Notes under the pieces: model-generated
Told to the model about the DNA's origin: nothing
Databases searched by the model: none
The model's input: only the letters and a program-made list of their open reading frames with translations
Assembly (NCBI GenBank): GCA_903819975.1
Contig: CAIJFI010000002.1
Span: 1-64,000, forward strand
Reading direction: 5' to 3'
DNA length: 64,000 bases
Source: an uncultured Bacteroidota bacterium
GTDB taxonomy: Bacteria > Bacteroidota > Bacteroidia > Chitinophagales > Chitinophagaceae
Program-made: the position numbers and the translations under genes
In this document: one piece after another, positions 15,501-22,200 of the stretch
Position numbering within the stretch: the first letter of the stretch is position 1
How the letters are laid out: the number at the start of each line of letters is the position of its first letter

Positions 15501-18500
15501 ATTGTATCCCACTAATTTTTAAAGCGCCATTTACCGCAGGAGTCATTCTAAAAATTTCCTGTCCTACCCAGTTTTGTCCCGTTGAAAATGCAGAAGCAGT
15601 ACTTGCATTTTGATCAATGGATTGGCCAATGGCATAGGTTGAGTATTGTGTTAAATTAGAAGTAATTGCACCAATATAAACTGCATCCGTAATAGAAGAA
15701 AAGCAATTTGGCGATTCAACCGCATCTAAAATTCCATCATTGTCATCATCAATATCTGTAATATCAGGTATCCCATCACCATCTGTATCTAAACAAGATG
15801 CATAACTTTTCCATTTTGCATATTGATAGGTATAAGTACCACTGTAAATACCGCTTTCACTTGCAGTTTCAACTGCATTAGCATATCCATTGTTTCCAAA
15901 TGTGGCCGAAGCAGTGCCAACTGTTGACACTACAGCATTGTTTAATGTTGAACTGATTGTTCCCGAAGATAGTGAAGAACCTGCTAAATTCACAACTGTT
16001 CCGGAGGTAAGTATTGCTGTAGGAATACCAGATTCTAACGCATCTGGACATCCGTCTCCATCTGAATCTAAATCCAATCGATTTGGAATACCATCCCCAT
16101 CTGTATCTAAATCATTGCAAAAAGTGCCAGGATTCGAATACAGTCCTAATTCTCCCATTTGCATTCCATTAGCAGCTTGAGTACCAGCTGGTAAAGTTTT
16201 ATACACTACAATTTGAATCGTATTTATATTATCATAGCCTTTGCTAAAAGGATAACGTGTTGTCGAAGCAACATCAGCCATATTATCAACAGTCTCAGTA
16301 CCTAATAAAATAGTATTTGATCCTGTTCCACTAAATAATTTAATATCTGCTTTAAGAATATTGTCTCCAGCTGCGCCATAATCATTCACAATAGAAAATC
16401 CATCAGCATGCATAGGATTTTTAAGCTCTAAAGTAAAAATGATTGGGGTAGCTGTAAAATCATCTCCTGCAATTGGATTCGCAACAGTTCCAGGTCTAAA
16501 TACTTCCACTCCATTATTTAAAACACCATCTATATAAATATCTGGAGTAGCATAAGAATATTGTGCTAAATATGCACCCCCTGTCCAAGCAATTGACTTC
16601 CAATAAGTGGGTCCATATAAATCAGTTAATGCACCAATAGTAGTACAATATTGTTCTGTAGTGTCTAAAACACCGTCATTGTCATCGTCCAAGTCTAAAG
16701 CATCATTTACGCCATCACCATCAGTGTCCGTACAAATCACATTAGCCACCACAGTGATTGGGGTACTACTTGCACCTGGGCAATATCCTGAAGGTGAAAA
16801 CTGTACAGCATATGCACCTGTTTGGGTAGTTGAATATGTTGCACTCGTAGCGCCAGAAATAATAGCACCGTCTTTTTTCCAGATATAAGTCATTGCGTTA
16901 ACAGGATTCGTTACTGTTAAATCATATGAATTATTTCTACAAAAATTGGATGTAGTTAACGAAACTATTGGAGTACCTGCTGTTGTCACTGGATTCACCG
17001 TTAATGTGGCAGCATTGGTATATGCAGCATTCCAACCCGGAGCAGTATAAATAATACATCTATACTTGTATGTACTCATTGCAGAAGTCGGCATCAAAAC
17101 TAAATTAGCAGTTGCGGTCCCTGAATAAGTCCCGTTGTCTGCTAAATCAGTGTAGGTCGTTCCTCCATTGGTGCTAACCTGCCAACTAAATAATGCATTT
17201 GGTGTAGAAGTAGCAGTAGAAAATGTAACAGGTGTGTTTACACAACCTATTTGATCCGTTGGTTGTGTTGTGATAGTTGGTAATGGTGGTAATTCAAAAA
17301 CTAAATCACTACTAAAATTATAACTACCAGCAGCTGTACTTGCTCCAAAATCATACATCCAACCAATACCATTATCGGTGGTGGTCACATAATTTAAAAT
17401 ATTGTCAAAGTTGGTTTGATTCTTTAAATACGTAGAATACATAGTACTATAAGTCGAAGAATAATAACCAGTCCAAACCAATCCACTTACATATCTGAAA
17501 GCTTCAAAAGTTGGTGCCTTTGTCACACCCATCAATAAATAAGGCGGCTTACCTTGAATATATGCTGGGCCAGCATCCCCTCCTTGTAAATAGGTATCAA
17601 TTATATGATACAATTTTACACGTTCCGTATTTCCCACTGGCACATCTACCTTGTATTGAATATTGAAATACGAGTTAGGATATAGATAATCATAAGTCAA
17701 TGTTATAATATAATCCTTTGTTGCTTTAGTAGCTTTTAATACGAGCACATCCCTTCCATCACCGGTCATACTTCCTCCAGTATGAGAAACCGTCACGAAA
17801 GGAGTAACCGTTGTTGCATTTGTTGCAGGAGTATTCGATGGTCCAAAAACAGTTGTACCAACCGTTAAGAAAACTCCGTTAAATAACCTTGTCACTGGAG
17901 TAGTAGCAGCATCAATATAGGCAGGATCAAAAACCTGATTCTGACTATTTCTTTTCACTTGAATTTGCCCACCTGCACCTATACTTATTCGTAAATCATT
18001 AAGAGGTGATTGTGCAACACCACCTAGGTCATTAATAACGGTATACCCTTGATAAATACCCAATGTGAAAATAGAAGTATAATTTGGACAAGAACTAGAT
18101 GCCGCTGTTATTTGACAACGATATAAATATTTATGTAATGTAGATGCAGGATTCGTTATCGTCAAACTTGCAGTAGTCGCATTAGAAAAAGTAGCGTTGT
18201 TGAAAACATTGGCCCAAGTAACTCCATTGTCGGCACTCTGTTGCCATTGATAACTAAGCGCAGAAGAAGCAGATGCAGCAGTTGTAATTGTTATTGGCGC
18301 ATCCCCTGCTTTAAAAACTGCACCAGCGGAAGGTTGTTGCGTAATAGTTACTGCTAATGCTGGTGGTGTAAAAGTATAGGTTAAACCATCCACAACCGAA
18401 ACCGGTTGAATAGTAGTGGTGAAAACAGAACCACTTACTGTAGCCGAAGTAGAAAGTGCATTGGCAGATAAATAAGAAGCTGCATTTGCAGCTGTTGGAG

Positions 18501-19119
18501 CCGACATACCAATGGAAACGGGTAAGTTAGGCGCAACTGTTCCAGGCTTATAAACGTATTCAATTTTATTAGTTCCTTCATAAATTTTGGCTTGAAAACT
18601 TACAGAAGGAGCAGTAGCACTCCAACCCCATTTCCAGTTTAACCATTGAATAGTTAATACACGGTTAGGTGCAGTACCTTCTAAAATATAAGCAGCATCT
18701 CCTGCAGGCGTTGTAGTTGTAGCAGCTAATAAATCACCGAATAAGGGGAAAAGAATTGGATTACTTCCAAAGGTATTTGAATTTGCAGTGTTTCTTATAT
18801 TAGCAGCTACAGGTGAAGCCGTATTTACTCCATTCACCAAAGCAACATATCCATTGCTATTCATGTAAAAGTTGTTGTAAACTCTACCTGCATAGAAAAA
18901 TTCAAAACCTATGGGTTGCGCTGTGGACGAAGCATCATCAGTAACGACTACTGGAAGTTTAGTGGATCCAGAAATAGGAGTAAAAGTTCCCGTTGACTTT
19001 GTAAATACATAGTCACTCAAACTACATTGCGCACTCGCAAAAACACTTACCAATTGGAATAATCCTAATATTAAAACAGTTCTAAAACTGAAACGACTTC
19101 TTACGCAATGCTTTATCAT
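1..19119 (-). CDS. Giant modular surface/adhesin-like protein, N-terminal 6373 residues (C-terminus beyond left edge)
   Basis: One frame stays open from an ATG at 19119 to the window edge; no stop was met in the stretches I translated, and all repeats stay in phase. The start is followed by a signal peptide (hydrophobic VLILGLFQLVSVFASAQ, about residues 14-30). Next comes a jelly-roll-like head with the common Bacteroidota pattern NSNGYVAL, then Ig-like domains. From about 16.7 to 10.7 kb acidic DxDGDG calcium-binding clusters alternate with lectin/discoidin-like inserts. From about 10.5 to 4.1 kb there are many Ig-like domains, including CHU_C-associated types (YYVSQ-VNGVES) and SprB-like repeats (YSIDG). 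From about 4.1 kb to the edge there are cadherin-like/tandem-95 domains (VLTND, ILANDKAG, VPAGTTYGQP). Such proteins are normally T9SS-exported adhesins or gliding-associated surface proteins. The C-terminus needed to show a sorting domain is not in the window, so the export route and ligand are inference. Confidence 0.93.
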   Translation of the reverse strand, partial: MIKHCVRSRFSFRTVLILGLFQLVSVFASAQCSLSDYVFTKSTGTFTPISGSTKLPVVVTDDASSTAQPIGFEFFYAGRVYNNFYMNSNGYVALVNGVNTASPVAANIRNTANSNTFGSNPILFPLFGDLLAATTTTPAGDAAYILEGTAPNRVLTIQWLNWKWGWSATAPSVSFQAKIYEGTNKIEYVYKPGTVAPNLPVSIGMSAPTAANAASYLSANALSTSATVSGSVFTTTIQPVSVVDGLTYTFTPPALAVTITQQPSAGAVFKAGDAPITITTAASASSALSYQWQQSADNGVTWANVFNNATFSNATTASLTITNPASTLHKYLYRCQITAASSSCPNYTSIFTLGIYQGYTVINDLGGVAQSPLNDLRISIGAGGQIQVKRNSQNQVFDPAYIDAATTPVTRLFNGVFLTVGTTVFGPSNTPATNATTVTPFVTVSHTGGSMTGDGRDVLVLKATKATKDYIITLTYDYLYPNSYFNIQYKVDVPVGNTERVKLYHIIDTYLQGGDAGPAYIQGKPPYLLMGVTKAPTFEAFRYVSGLVWTGYYSSTYSTMYSTYLKNQTNFDNILNYVTTTDNGIGWMYDFGASTAAGSYNFSSDLVFELPPLPTITTQPTDQIGCVNTPVTFSTATSTPNALFSWQVSTNGGTTYTDLADNGTYSGTATANLVLMPTSAMSTYKYRCIIYTAPGWNAAYTNAATLTVNPVTTAGTPIVSLTTSNFCRNNSYDLTVTNPVNAMTYIWKKDGAIISGATSATYSTTQTGAYAVQFSPSGYCPGASSTPITVVANVICTDTDGDGVNDALDLDDDNDGVLDTTEQYCTTIGALTDLYGPTYWKSIAWTGGAYLAQYSYATPDIYIDGVLNNGVEVFRPGTVANPIAGDDFTATPIIFTLELKNPMHADGFSIVNDYGAAGDNILKADIKLFSGTGSNTILLGTETVDNMADVASTTRYPFSKGYDNINTIQIVVYKTLPAGTQAANGMQMGELGLYSNPGTFCNDLDTDGDGIPNRLDLDSDGDGCPDALESGIPTAILTSGTVVNLAGSSLSSGTISSTLNNAVVSTVGTASATFGNNGYANAVETASESGIYSGTYTYQYAKWKSYASCLDTDGDGIPDITDIDDDNDGILDAVESPNCFSSITDAVYIGAITSNLTQYSTYAIGQSIDQNASTASAFSTGQNWVGQEIFRMTPAVNGALKISGIQFDLLNWGLSSATTSTFKLQGSNNAGSSWTDLSVATYSTATTGTFTINNTLQTATAYSLYRLVGVAGTNGYGGVTEIRLMPTSDYVPSMHQIYTCTLLDTDGDGIPNTIDLDSDGDGCPDAKETGIIGTLTAGTISNMGNGVVVRNNNIANTIATGAYGANGFANALETGSETGIYTSTYYYDYAITATLNACADSDGDGVSDLIDLDNDNDGILNAVESPTCYYSLSELATPNDVSSDLTPYSSYAIGQSIDGSATTASGFATGQNWVDKEIFKFTADTYIAITGMSLDLINWALSSATASTFKLQGSTDNMYWKDLSAAVYSTATSGTFTIANTLAGTTKFKYFRLIGVAGTSGYGGVSEARFNLIASTNASANPKSTCNNDTDGDGIFNQNDLDSDGDGCPDAIEAGTAPIGTSAFGNTSFLNPATTGANGFANILETATESGIYSGTYKYIRALSSAISACLDSDGDGVSNIDDIDDDNDGVLDIAEMNCTPVVTNATCLATPQAFGITTHCSGWNGFDYDPSPSVTIISNFDYMGLTSGIPYFDFQGSVSSSATTQLCGKMYKNYTTIPGMTYTFSVNLMSSFVDAEGIKPYLKGVDASTGYELGATYLNGSGVRSVTFTAIGTTTTITLGLDTRTSLSYTGPNQFWYEAGFTMNGATYQTCTIADTDNDGIPNYLDVDSDGDGCPDAVEAQTTYVSTSGVASSAKLTTSIIPGPYGTNGFANGLETVTDNGIYTSTYTYNYATDATINACTDSDGDGIPDAIDLDDDNDGILDTIEENCTVSITSKTGLIITKPSTINYTFNSNTITNLIDGVDNNVYVTSAPTGTLSNSPWFNFQFPTPKTLTYLEIGHYTNQYLFATTSTYKIQGSNDNSTWNDVTGTLTYNNVATSTSGGLSTNNSNIANFPSNRTAYTYYRIYGIAATAGAGWATEIYFKETNCLSDVDGDGIPNKLDTDSDGDGCPDAVEAGTTYISTSGITGTARVTASTIPAPYGANGFANGLETTSESGIYTGSYTYGYALDATINACTDTDGDGVPDILDLDDDNDGVLDTVECPASAPYTLYTYNYPATTIASNVPVNITGMSSQDVLLDQRTNGVAPNAFTYNSITNWKLVASNIKPSAANTITVKIAPTASTAATYVFADAMLITNGVNTYVIDNNTTNTGGFNLTGTWSQQNVSNAYAGTNSYLTSPAYAGNKATWTFSNIPVPTVCDSDGDGIPNRLDLDSDGDGCPDAVEAGTTYISTSGVSSSAKLTTSVIPGLYGANGFANGLETATESGLYTVTYTYNYSLDATINACTDSDGDGVPDIIDLDDDNDGVIDTEECNVALLIDQNAANVGKVSRKSWTLAYIIEQDVNSFAGTTFGALRAECTQNVYGEVKLPPATTPVIKEAITTLDIPSADFGTVVYREVFVKIPSTTAFKNATQISFRIGKDNLTWNAADLYVAHNGASITAATPAGGGGGSTSVLVTTNRNDLKLVSQGKYNGTGGPYYQGGALITSPANAGKWVRMALSIQDGAVNEQASVQYSLNGSTTWLPVDVANGFQFSATEFSDALDGAIVCDTDGDGIPNSLDLDSDGDGCPDAKESGVNGVLTSGSVKNGTGGVVTSTTTIANAIAAGPYGNNGLANGVETATESGVVTYTSTYSQFALVADLVSPNISVQPLNKTVFVGGSVVLTTTAGTPPANRTITYQWYKAGVAIAGATSATYTVTSSATTSNADNYYCQLGFVNSCLTTNTNTVNVTVLSNPVGLTACQDANAILTVTKTGTNTVTYQWKKATTNLVNGANVSGATTATLALTNLTLSDAGAYTLVATDGYGNTINSLAGTISITNNTKYAVATSTTICATTSTINLAGGVVSGTTGATSTKWQRSLDGGATWVDISASLDGVIYSNFTTGTLSITATSTSTSAALNGYQYRIATSNGSCTNYSNIETLNIGSAPTITAQPSNSVLCNTFSTSFTAAATGANLTYQWQTRPSGTGPWTKINAGNATTTDVGVVYSNYATATLNLSAAPSSENNNQYQVVFSNSCGTITSTIAILNPTVVTPTLTGANVSVCSGTPVTLSASSSTASPTYQWYLGGVAIGGATNAIYNPTASGNYSVIANATGYCSSATAGGTVTINPPPTVTIAEGSVLSLSGGSIQLTASAAPTSTYSYIWYNNGVEITGQTTNVLSVTATGTYTVKATNTVSTCNALSASTVITALPTASASGSTTFCQGGSVIISTSLASGATQIQWINTANNNALVGSVQTSAPFEYKATTAGSYAAQFLDASGNPIGRSGVVIGTNTTPATDVIVNPLPTATIANTAIGTTLCAGTNAVLTATTGASNPSIQWYNNGNAITGATSNTYTATGSGIYSFNVTDGTTTCSAGSATSTVTVVNPPAAPNLTATAATICVNASADLTVYQPQAVSGVVYEWHTSSVSPSPSNLVANPSAVNTAGTYYLFAKNSSAGCYSTASVGFTLTITSVTTASLTSASSPIYLINDFSSALNAATTNPTYTLRWYAAATGGVALSTPLVPSTSVAGITNYYVEQYDPASFCASLSRVQAVVTVKPLAPTVSNIVYCQNATAVALTAIGATGASYNWYTSIGGSASTTAPIPATSTTGTINYYVSQVVNGVESAVVTITATINPATVTPSLISGNTSVTALTTETYSVTNVANTTYIWTVPSFMSGTSITNSILTNILRAGSGTVSVIATDASGCPSVASTTSVITAAAAVTNSPTASSATYVIGDPNIPANTSGLIAGTSGATINYYSNPAGSSSTTQSIPATPGVYTFYVSQTINGVESALVPYTITIKPAQPTIAALTYCQNDIAVPLTATGTLLKWYTVSTGGTATTTAPTPSTGTATNTTYYVSQTVGGVESDRIASTVTVNPTPSTPSNINGLTTVVAASSGVYSLTNDVTATEYNWTLPTGWSGTSTTSSINATIGTSGGQIIVTALNGACASPASTLSVVIAGITNPPVTTDITFVTGNTPSSISTNTSALITPISGATLNYYTNNTSGTASATSQSTPTTPGVYTYYVSQTIITGGLAVESILVPYTITVKPTSPAIINNIGIVGNAIVYCKNTTSIALTATASANGAIKWYSVATGGTGSALSPTPSTSAVGTTSYFVSQIVNGVESDRAEIIVTVNDLPGTVIASANSQPTCSITSGSIIVSSPLGTGFTYSADGITYTSTILFNALPSGTYYVTAKNTAGCISAPTTVVINAAVVPPLAPVTSQTQPTCASATGSITVNVVNSNNQYSIDGGLSYQTSNVFNNVIAGSYNVTVKNEDGCISSASTAIINTAPPIPSQPNISSSASGSICVGTTVTLTSSDATGNQWYKDGVLIAGANNQTFTPSVTGNYTVVETNATGCSSIASPAENVTFNALPVPSVTEGATLAFNNCSTSTLVLTATNANATTGNSYQWFLNGNAINLNGTNATYNATQAGSYSVAITNNGCTTTSPISKVLAAPSLNAPNTSLCVGGNASITISGVSTGYNSPVYQWQISTDGGATFTNATGTGYNTLTYNATVAGKYQLVVTEGSTATTATSCAISVTEFPKPVVLISSPANPYAACAGSSVVITAIANAGTASYTYQWLNSGNVIPNATNTTYTTSIGGDFGIQVTDANGCQASAAPINISILQNPAAPTVVISNPTCSVNTGTISVTAPLGTGFTYSIDGSNYTNTTGLFTGVLPGTYSVTVKSSTGCTSLATTATIAPALVVPAQPASIVGTIYVAANSLNTYSVPAVFGATSYTWTVPGNWSGASITNSITIKVDGSDGIISVVANSATCSGPARVLNIFVSNTTPDIDVANINVPVSGNLSTNDLVPAGSSYGQPASNPSNPNGGNITVNSNGTYTFTGTTPGKYTYYVPVCAPGQTTGCPLTALEITVLEPVPPTDKPVANNDAATTAKATPVTVNILANDAAGNPGGTLNSSSVTIAVNPAHGSVVVNSDGTITYTPSSNFLGSDSVTYRVCDNSSPTPLCQTAVVYFTVNAANAPAATTAVDDYASVSGTANGTGSVTGNVLTNDTNTAGGTLSATVVTGPTSAQGTFTLNANGTYTFTPAPGYSGTVDIIYQACSNSGVCEKATLHILVDPAPIIAPDFTSTSINIPVSGSLATNDVVPAGTTYGQPGPNPNNPTGGTIVVNPDGTYTFTGTTPGKYTYYVPVCAPGQTSNCPLSPIEITVVDPLAASNKPIANNDIATTTANTATTVDILANDKAGNIGGTLNPASVAISVQPSHGTVTVNSNGSITYTPTSNFVGTDSVTYSVCDNTTPTPICQTAVAYFTVKPVTAAPTTTAADDFTTVVANTNGTATATGSVLTNDKNSTGAALTASIISGPSSAQGSFTMNANGTYTFTPTVGFSGPVDITYTACTGATPPVCSTATLHILVEPAPIIAPDANATDINVPVSGNLSSNDKIPAGSTYGQPGSNPSNPTGATLVVNPNGTYTFTATTPGKYIYEVPVCAPGQTTACPLTPLEITVLDPSVPTDLPIATNDIAKTPAGSPVTVNVLANDKAGNNGGAINPASEAINVVPTHGTAVINSDGTITYTPASGFVGTDSSTYTICDNSSPALCNTAVVYFTVNPVSVPTTTTANDDIALVIAGRTVTGNVLTNDINSGNASLTASLISGPTNAQGTFTMNADGTYTFTPTAGFTGPVDITYKACDGSTPPVCSTATLHILVEPNPNTSTILLPDVNVTNINVPVNGNLSTNDQLVSGTYYGQPGDNPNNPTGGVITVSSNGTYTFTATVPGTYIYYIPVCAAGQISGCPLSPLEITVLDPAVINAPVANTDIATVPANASTTINVLANDKAGNFGATLNPSSVTIPVQPAHGTVTVNTDGSITYTPTAGYTGADSVIYNVCDNATPANCKNAVVYFTVTPSNAQASTTAADDYTSVLANATGTASVAGNVLSNDKNSANAPLTATLVNGPTITQGTFTLNANGTYNFTPATGFSGPVDITYTVCSAVGDCATATLHILVAPAPILNPDLASAYINIPTAGNISTNDVVPAGTTYGQPAQITGATITVGPNGTYSFTATAAGTYTYTVPVCAPGQSTNCPTETLVITVPVNTLTNDAATAYVNIPTAGNISTNDVVPAGTTYGQPAQITGATITVGPNGTYTFTATAAGTYTYTVPVCAPGQTTNCPTETLVITVPVNTLTNDATTAYVNI
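523..4110 (-). repeat. Four ~890-bp super-repeats encoding three-domain cadherin-like/tandem-95 modules
   Basis: The codon block for YGQP recurs near 1343, 2233, 3127 and 4013, giving spacings of about 890, 894 and 886 bp (about 297 residues). In N-to-C order each module has a VPxGxxYGQPG domain ending CPLxPLEITV, a domain starting VANNDxATT and containing ILANDKAGN, and a domain with GNVLTND ending CxxATLHILVxPAPI. The copies differ clearly in sequence, so this array is older than the 261-bp repeats that follow it. The rigid beta-sandwich modules fit a long stalk. Confidence 0.88.
4110..10520 (-). repeat. Ig-like / CHU_C-associated Ig / SprB-like domain run in the giant protein
   Basis: This span encodes successive beta-sandwich domains of about 75-100 residues with little nucleotide identity. 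Recurrent patterns are TYQWY-NGV-I-GAT (Ig-like), TPSTSTxGTxxYYVSQ-VNGVESxRA (CHU_C-associated Ig, near 8.0-6.3 kb) and QPTC-TGSI-V-YSIDG-Y-PG-Y-VTVK-GC (SprB-like, near 6.0, 5.8 and 4.5 kb). SprB is the gliding adhesin of Flavobacterium; a shared repeat type does not by itself prove gliding. Confidence 0.75.
10730..16740 (-). repeat. About seven ~0.85-kb units: paired TSP3-like calcium-binding clusters around variable lectin/discoidin-like inserts
   Basis: Fourteen acidic clusters are visible, near 16690, 16050, 15750, 15160, 14890, 14310, 14070, 13450, 13190, 12620, 12370, 11800, 11540 and 10760. They alternate between two forms, DLDDDNDGVLDTVE and DSDGDGCPDAVE, with DTDGDGIPDI halves. Between them lie a conserved linker (ANGFANGLET, then YTYGYALDATINAC) and a variable insert of about 190 residues. 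The inserts near 15.2-15.7, 14.4-14.85 and 12.7-13.1 kb resemble F5/8-type C (discoidin) domains, with YRLVGVAGTNGYGGVTEI-like endings. TSP3 repeats bind calcium in known proteins; sugar binding by the inserts is inference. Confidence 0.82.
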
Positions 19120-19286
19120 CTAGACGGGATTTTTGGAACGTACAAAAGTCTCGTTTATTGCATCAATTACGGTTAGAATAACTTCTATAAACACGAGTAA
19201 ATTCTATCAATTTTTCAACAATTACAGATTTTATTCTATTTATTTTAAAAATGGTAGAATAGAAGGAAGGACTAGCATCTTAGCTA

Positions 19287-22200
19287 TCAAAAATTCTTGA
19301 AAATTAAACGAACCGAAGTTCCTTTATTGACCTCACTATCAATTGTTAAGGATGCCTGCATGAGTTGAATAATATTTCTGATAATTTGAAATCCAACCCC
19401 ATTCCCTTTTTTGTATTTGGGTATTTGTTCTACTTCGTCCTTACTCTTCCCTTTTAGTAAATATTGAATCATGGATGCGTTCATCCCAACACCTGTATCT
19501 GTAACAATTATTTGATATCCATTTTCATTGGATTCATAGGAAATATTAATACTTCCCTTACTTGTTGAATGAATAGCGTTCACAATTAAATTATACAATA
19601 ATACCCTCAAAGAGTCAGCCCAATTCTGAATAAGTAAACCATCTGGAATCTCATTGAAAATTATAACTTGATCATTTAGTTTAAAGGGCTCCACAAATTC
19701 TACCAAGTCATTCGTTAAGGAATACAAGTCCACCGATTGTCTATTTGGCAAGGTTTCAATATTATCAAACTTCACCCAATTAAGCATGTTAGATGTAAGG
19801 TATTCTAAATCCTTAGAGGTCTTGGCAATTTGTTTAATAGAAGATTTCACCTTAGGCTCATTACTTATATCTGCTATATTTTTTGCAGTGATATGTAAGT
19901 ATTTCAAGGGTGTTAAAATATCATGGTTCATAATTGCGATTACATGATCTTTTGCTTGGTTTCTTTTTAATAAATAATCATTTAAGCTATTTAAAGAAAC
20001 CGTTTTTGCATCTACTTCTGTTTCTAAGATCGCTTGTCTTCTTTGATAAATAAGTGTTTTGAAACGGATATATAAAAGAACCAACCCAATGATTAACAAT
20101 AAGTATACTAAATACATTAAAGGATGTAATGTCCATGGATATTTAATGACAAGAGGATATTCGGCCGTCACCCATTTATCTTCAATCGTATTCCGTAATC
20201 TAAAACTTACTTTATGTGCACCATATCCTGGATTACTATATTTTATCACAGGATTCTTGACATTTAACCTCACCCAAGCCTCCTCATCAAACTTATATTC
20301 TAGCATGATGTTTTCTTGTGACAGCATCCCAGAAATACCTAATTGTAATTCAATATTTTTAACTCCAGATGCAAATTCATTATTCAACATTTGAATATCA
20401 ACTACTTTATTATCTACAACAAGTTTATCCAAATAAACCTTGGGGTGAATGTTAAAATCAGGAATACTGTCTGGATTAAATTGTATTAAACCATCTATAC
20501 CAGGAAAAGAAAAAATCCCACTACGCATTTGAATTGCACAAGGAGAACAACCACCATTCAATTCCAATTCATCTATACCTTCAGATTTGCCAAAATATCT
20601 AAATTTAATATTACCTGGCCCTTTATTCCAAAAGTCAATTAATGACTGACCTGGAGACATAAACAAGCCTTTATTCGTGCTAGCCCATACATTTCCCTTT
20701 TTATCTTGTATAAAGCAGTGTGTATAATTTAAATATTTATTCTGATCTAATGGCACTTTCTTAATACTGTCATTATAATACATATAAACTCCTCCACCAT
20801 ATGTTCCAATTAAATAATAACCTTTTAAATTATATATAGATCTGAAATTAGCATTGTTTTTGTCTTTATAAAATAAGGTGAATGTATTCTTCTTTAAATC
20901 ATACTTATACAAACCATCGGTAGTAGCAGCCAATATTTCATTTTTATTTATTTGCTGTAATCCATATACGATAAAACTAAATGGCGTTTTATTAAATGGT
21001 AATAAGTATACCCATTGATCATTTTTTATTGCCACTCCTTTTTCATTAAAAGAATATACCTTATGATCAACTTCAATAAAAGAATTTCTATTATAAGAAA
21101 TGTTATTGGAAATGTTTAGGATGCTATTTTTCTTCAAATCATATTCAACAATGCCATCCGAATTGGTCATATAAAGGATGCTGTCTTTGGAAACAAAAGT
21201 TCCAGGTTCGGAATTTCTATAAAATACCTTCGACGAAGGAAAAGAAGCGGGTCCAAAAATCTGTCCTGAATTAATTTGAATGGTACCATTGCTTAATTGC
21301 AATTGAGCATAAGCAGAAGTACTAATACCTTCAATAGCATTATCAGGTATCACTCTTTTGAAAAACTTGGGCCAACCTACAATCAATCCCCGATTATCCG
21401 TGGCAATATAAATTGTATTTGTGATATTATCTATTTGAATATATTTTACAAATTCATTTTTTGGAAACTGATCTGTAATTAAGTCAAGTTGTATCTTATG
21501 ATTGCCATATCCAATTTTATATAATTTATTACTAGCCAATAAATATGCAGGCTCTTTTGGACTGTTTTGAAATACTTTTAGTTGAGTAAACGCATTTTTT
21601 GCAACATATGCTAATGCTTTACCTAGTTCTGCGATTTTATTTAATTTGAATGTACCGCTTGTTGCTTTTACTTCAGAAATACGACCATCTTTCCTTAAAA
21701 AAAACAATTGTCCATTTATGATAAACCCCGATTCGTCATCTGGAAGTGCAATTTTAAATTCAAATTGCTTAGGTGTGTATTGATAAAGTTTAAAATCGAT
21801 TTTAGTATAAATATTATTATTAACAAAATAGTCCCTGGTTTCGATATCCATACTAAAATTATCCTTTGCAAAAGCATTTAATTTGAATTTATAACTTAAA
21901 TAATCTGCCTCAGTACTTATTTTGTTAGTATTATCTTCAATTATTGCTTGGTTATCTTTAATTGTGAAAACGCGCTCATCCATTAATTTGCCAAACAACT
22001 TGCAATCTTTGGTTTTATCAAAAAAAACAATTCTGCCATTTAAAACTGCTGTGCTTTCATTGTCCCCGAAATTCTGAAAACCGTGACCATTGTATCTAAC
22101 AATACCCGATTCGGTAGCTACCCATAAAAATCTTGTTTTTTCATCAAATTGTAATCCCTTTATGGCATTAGTAGGCAACCCATTCTCAGTATTAATGCGT

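Noticed and set aside
1901..16888. Many open stretches of 60-96 codons on the plus strand across the first 19 kb
   Set aside because: They are antisense to the giant gene, are low in complexity, repeat with its domains, and show no protein family features.
19200..19286. Possible terminator between the kinase and the giant gene (TTCTATT ... AATAGAA)
   Set aside because: The stem is only seven AT-rich pairs with a long loop, too weak to call.
20059..20394. 111-codon open stretch antisense to the histidine kinase
   Set aside because: It overlaps the membrane and Y_Y_Y part of an intact kinase and has no recognisable motif.
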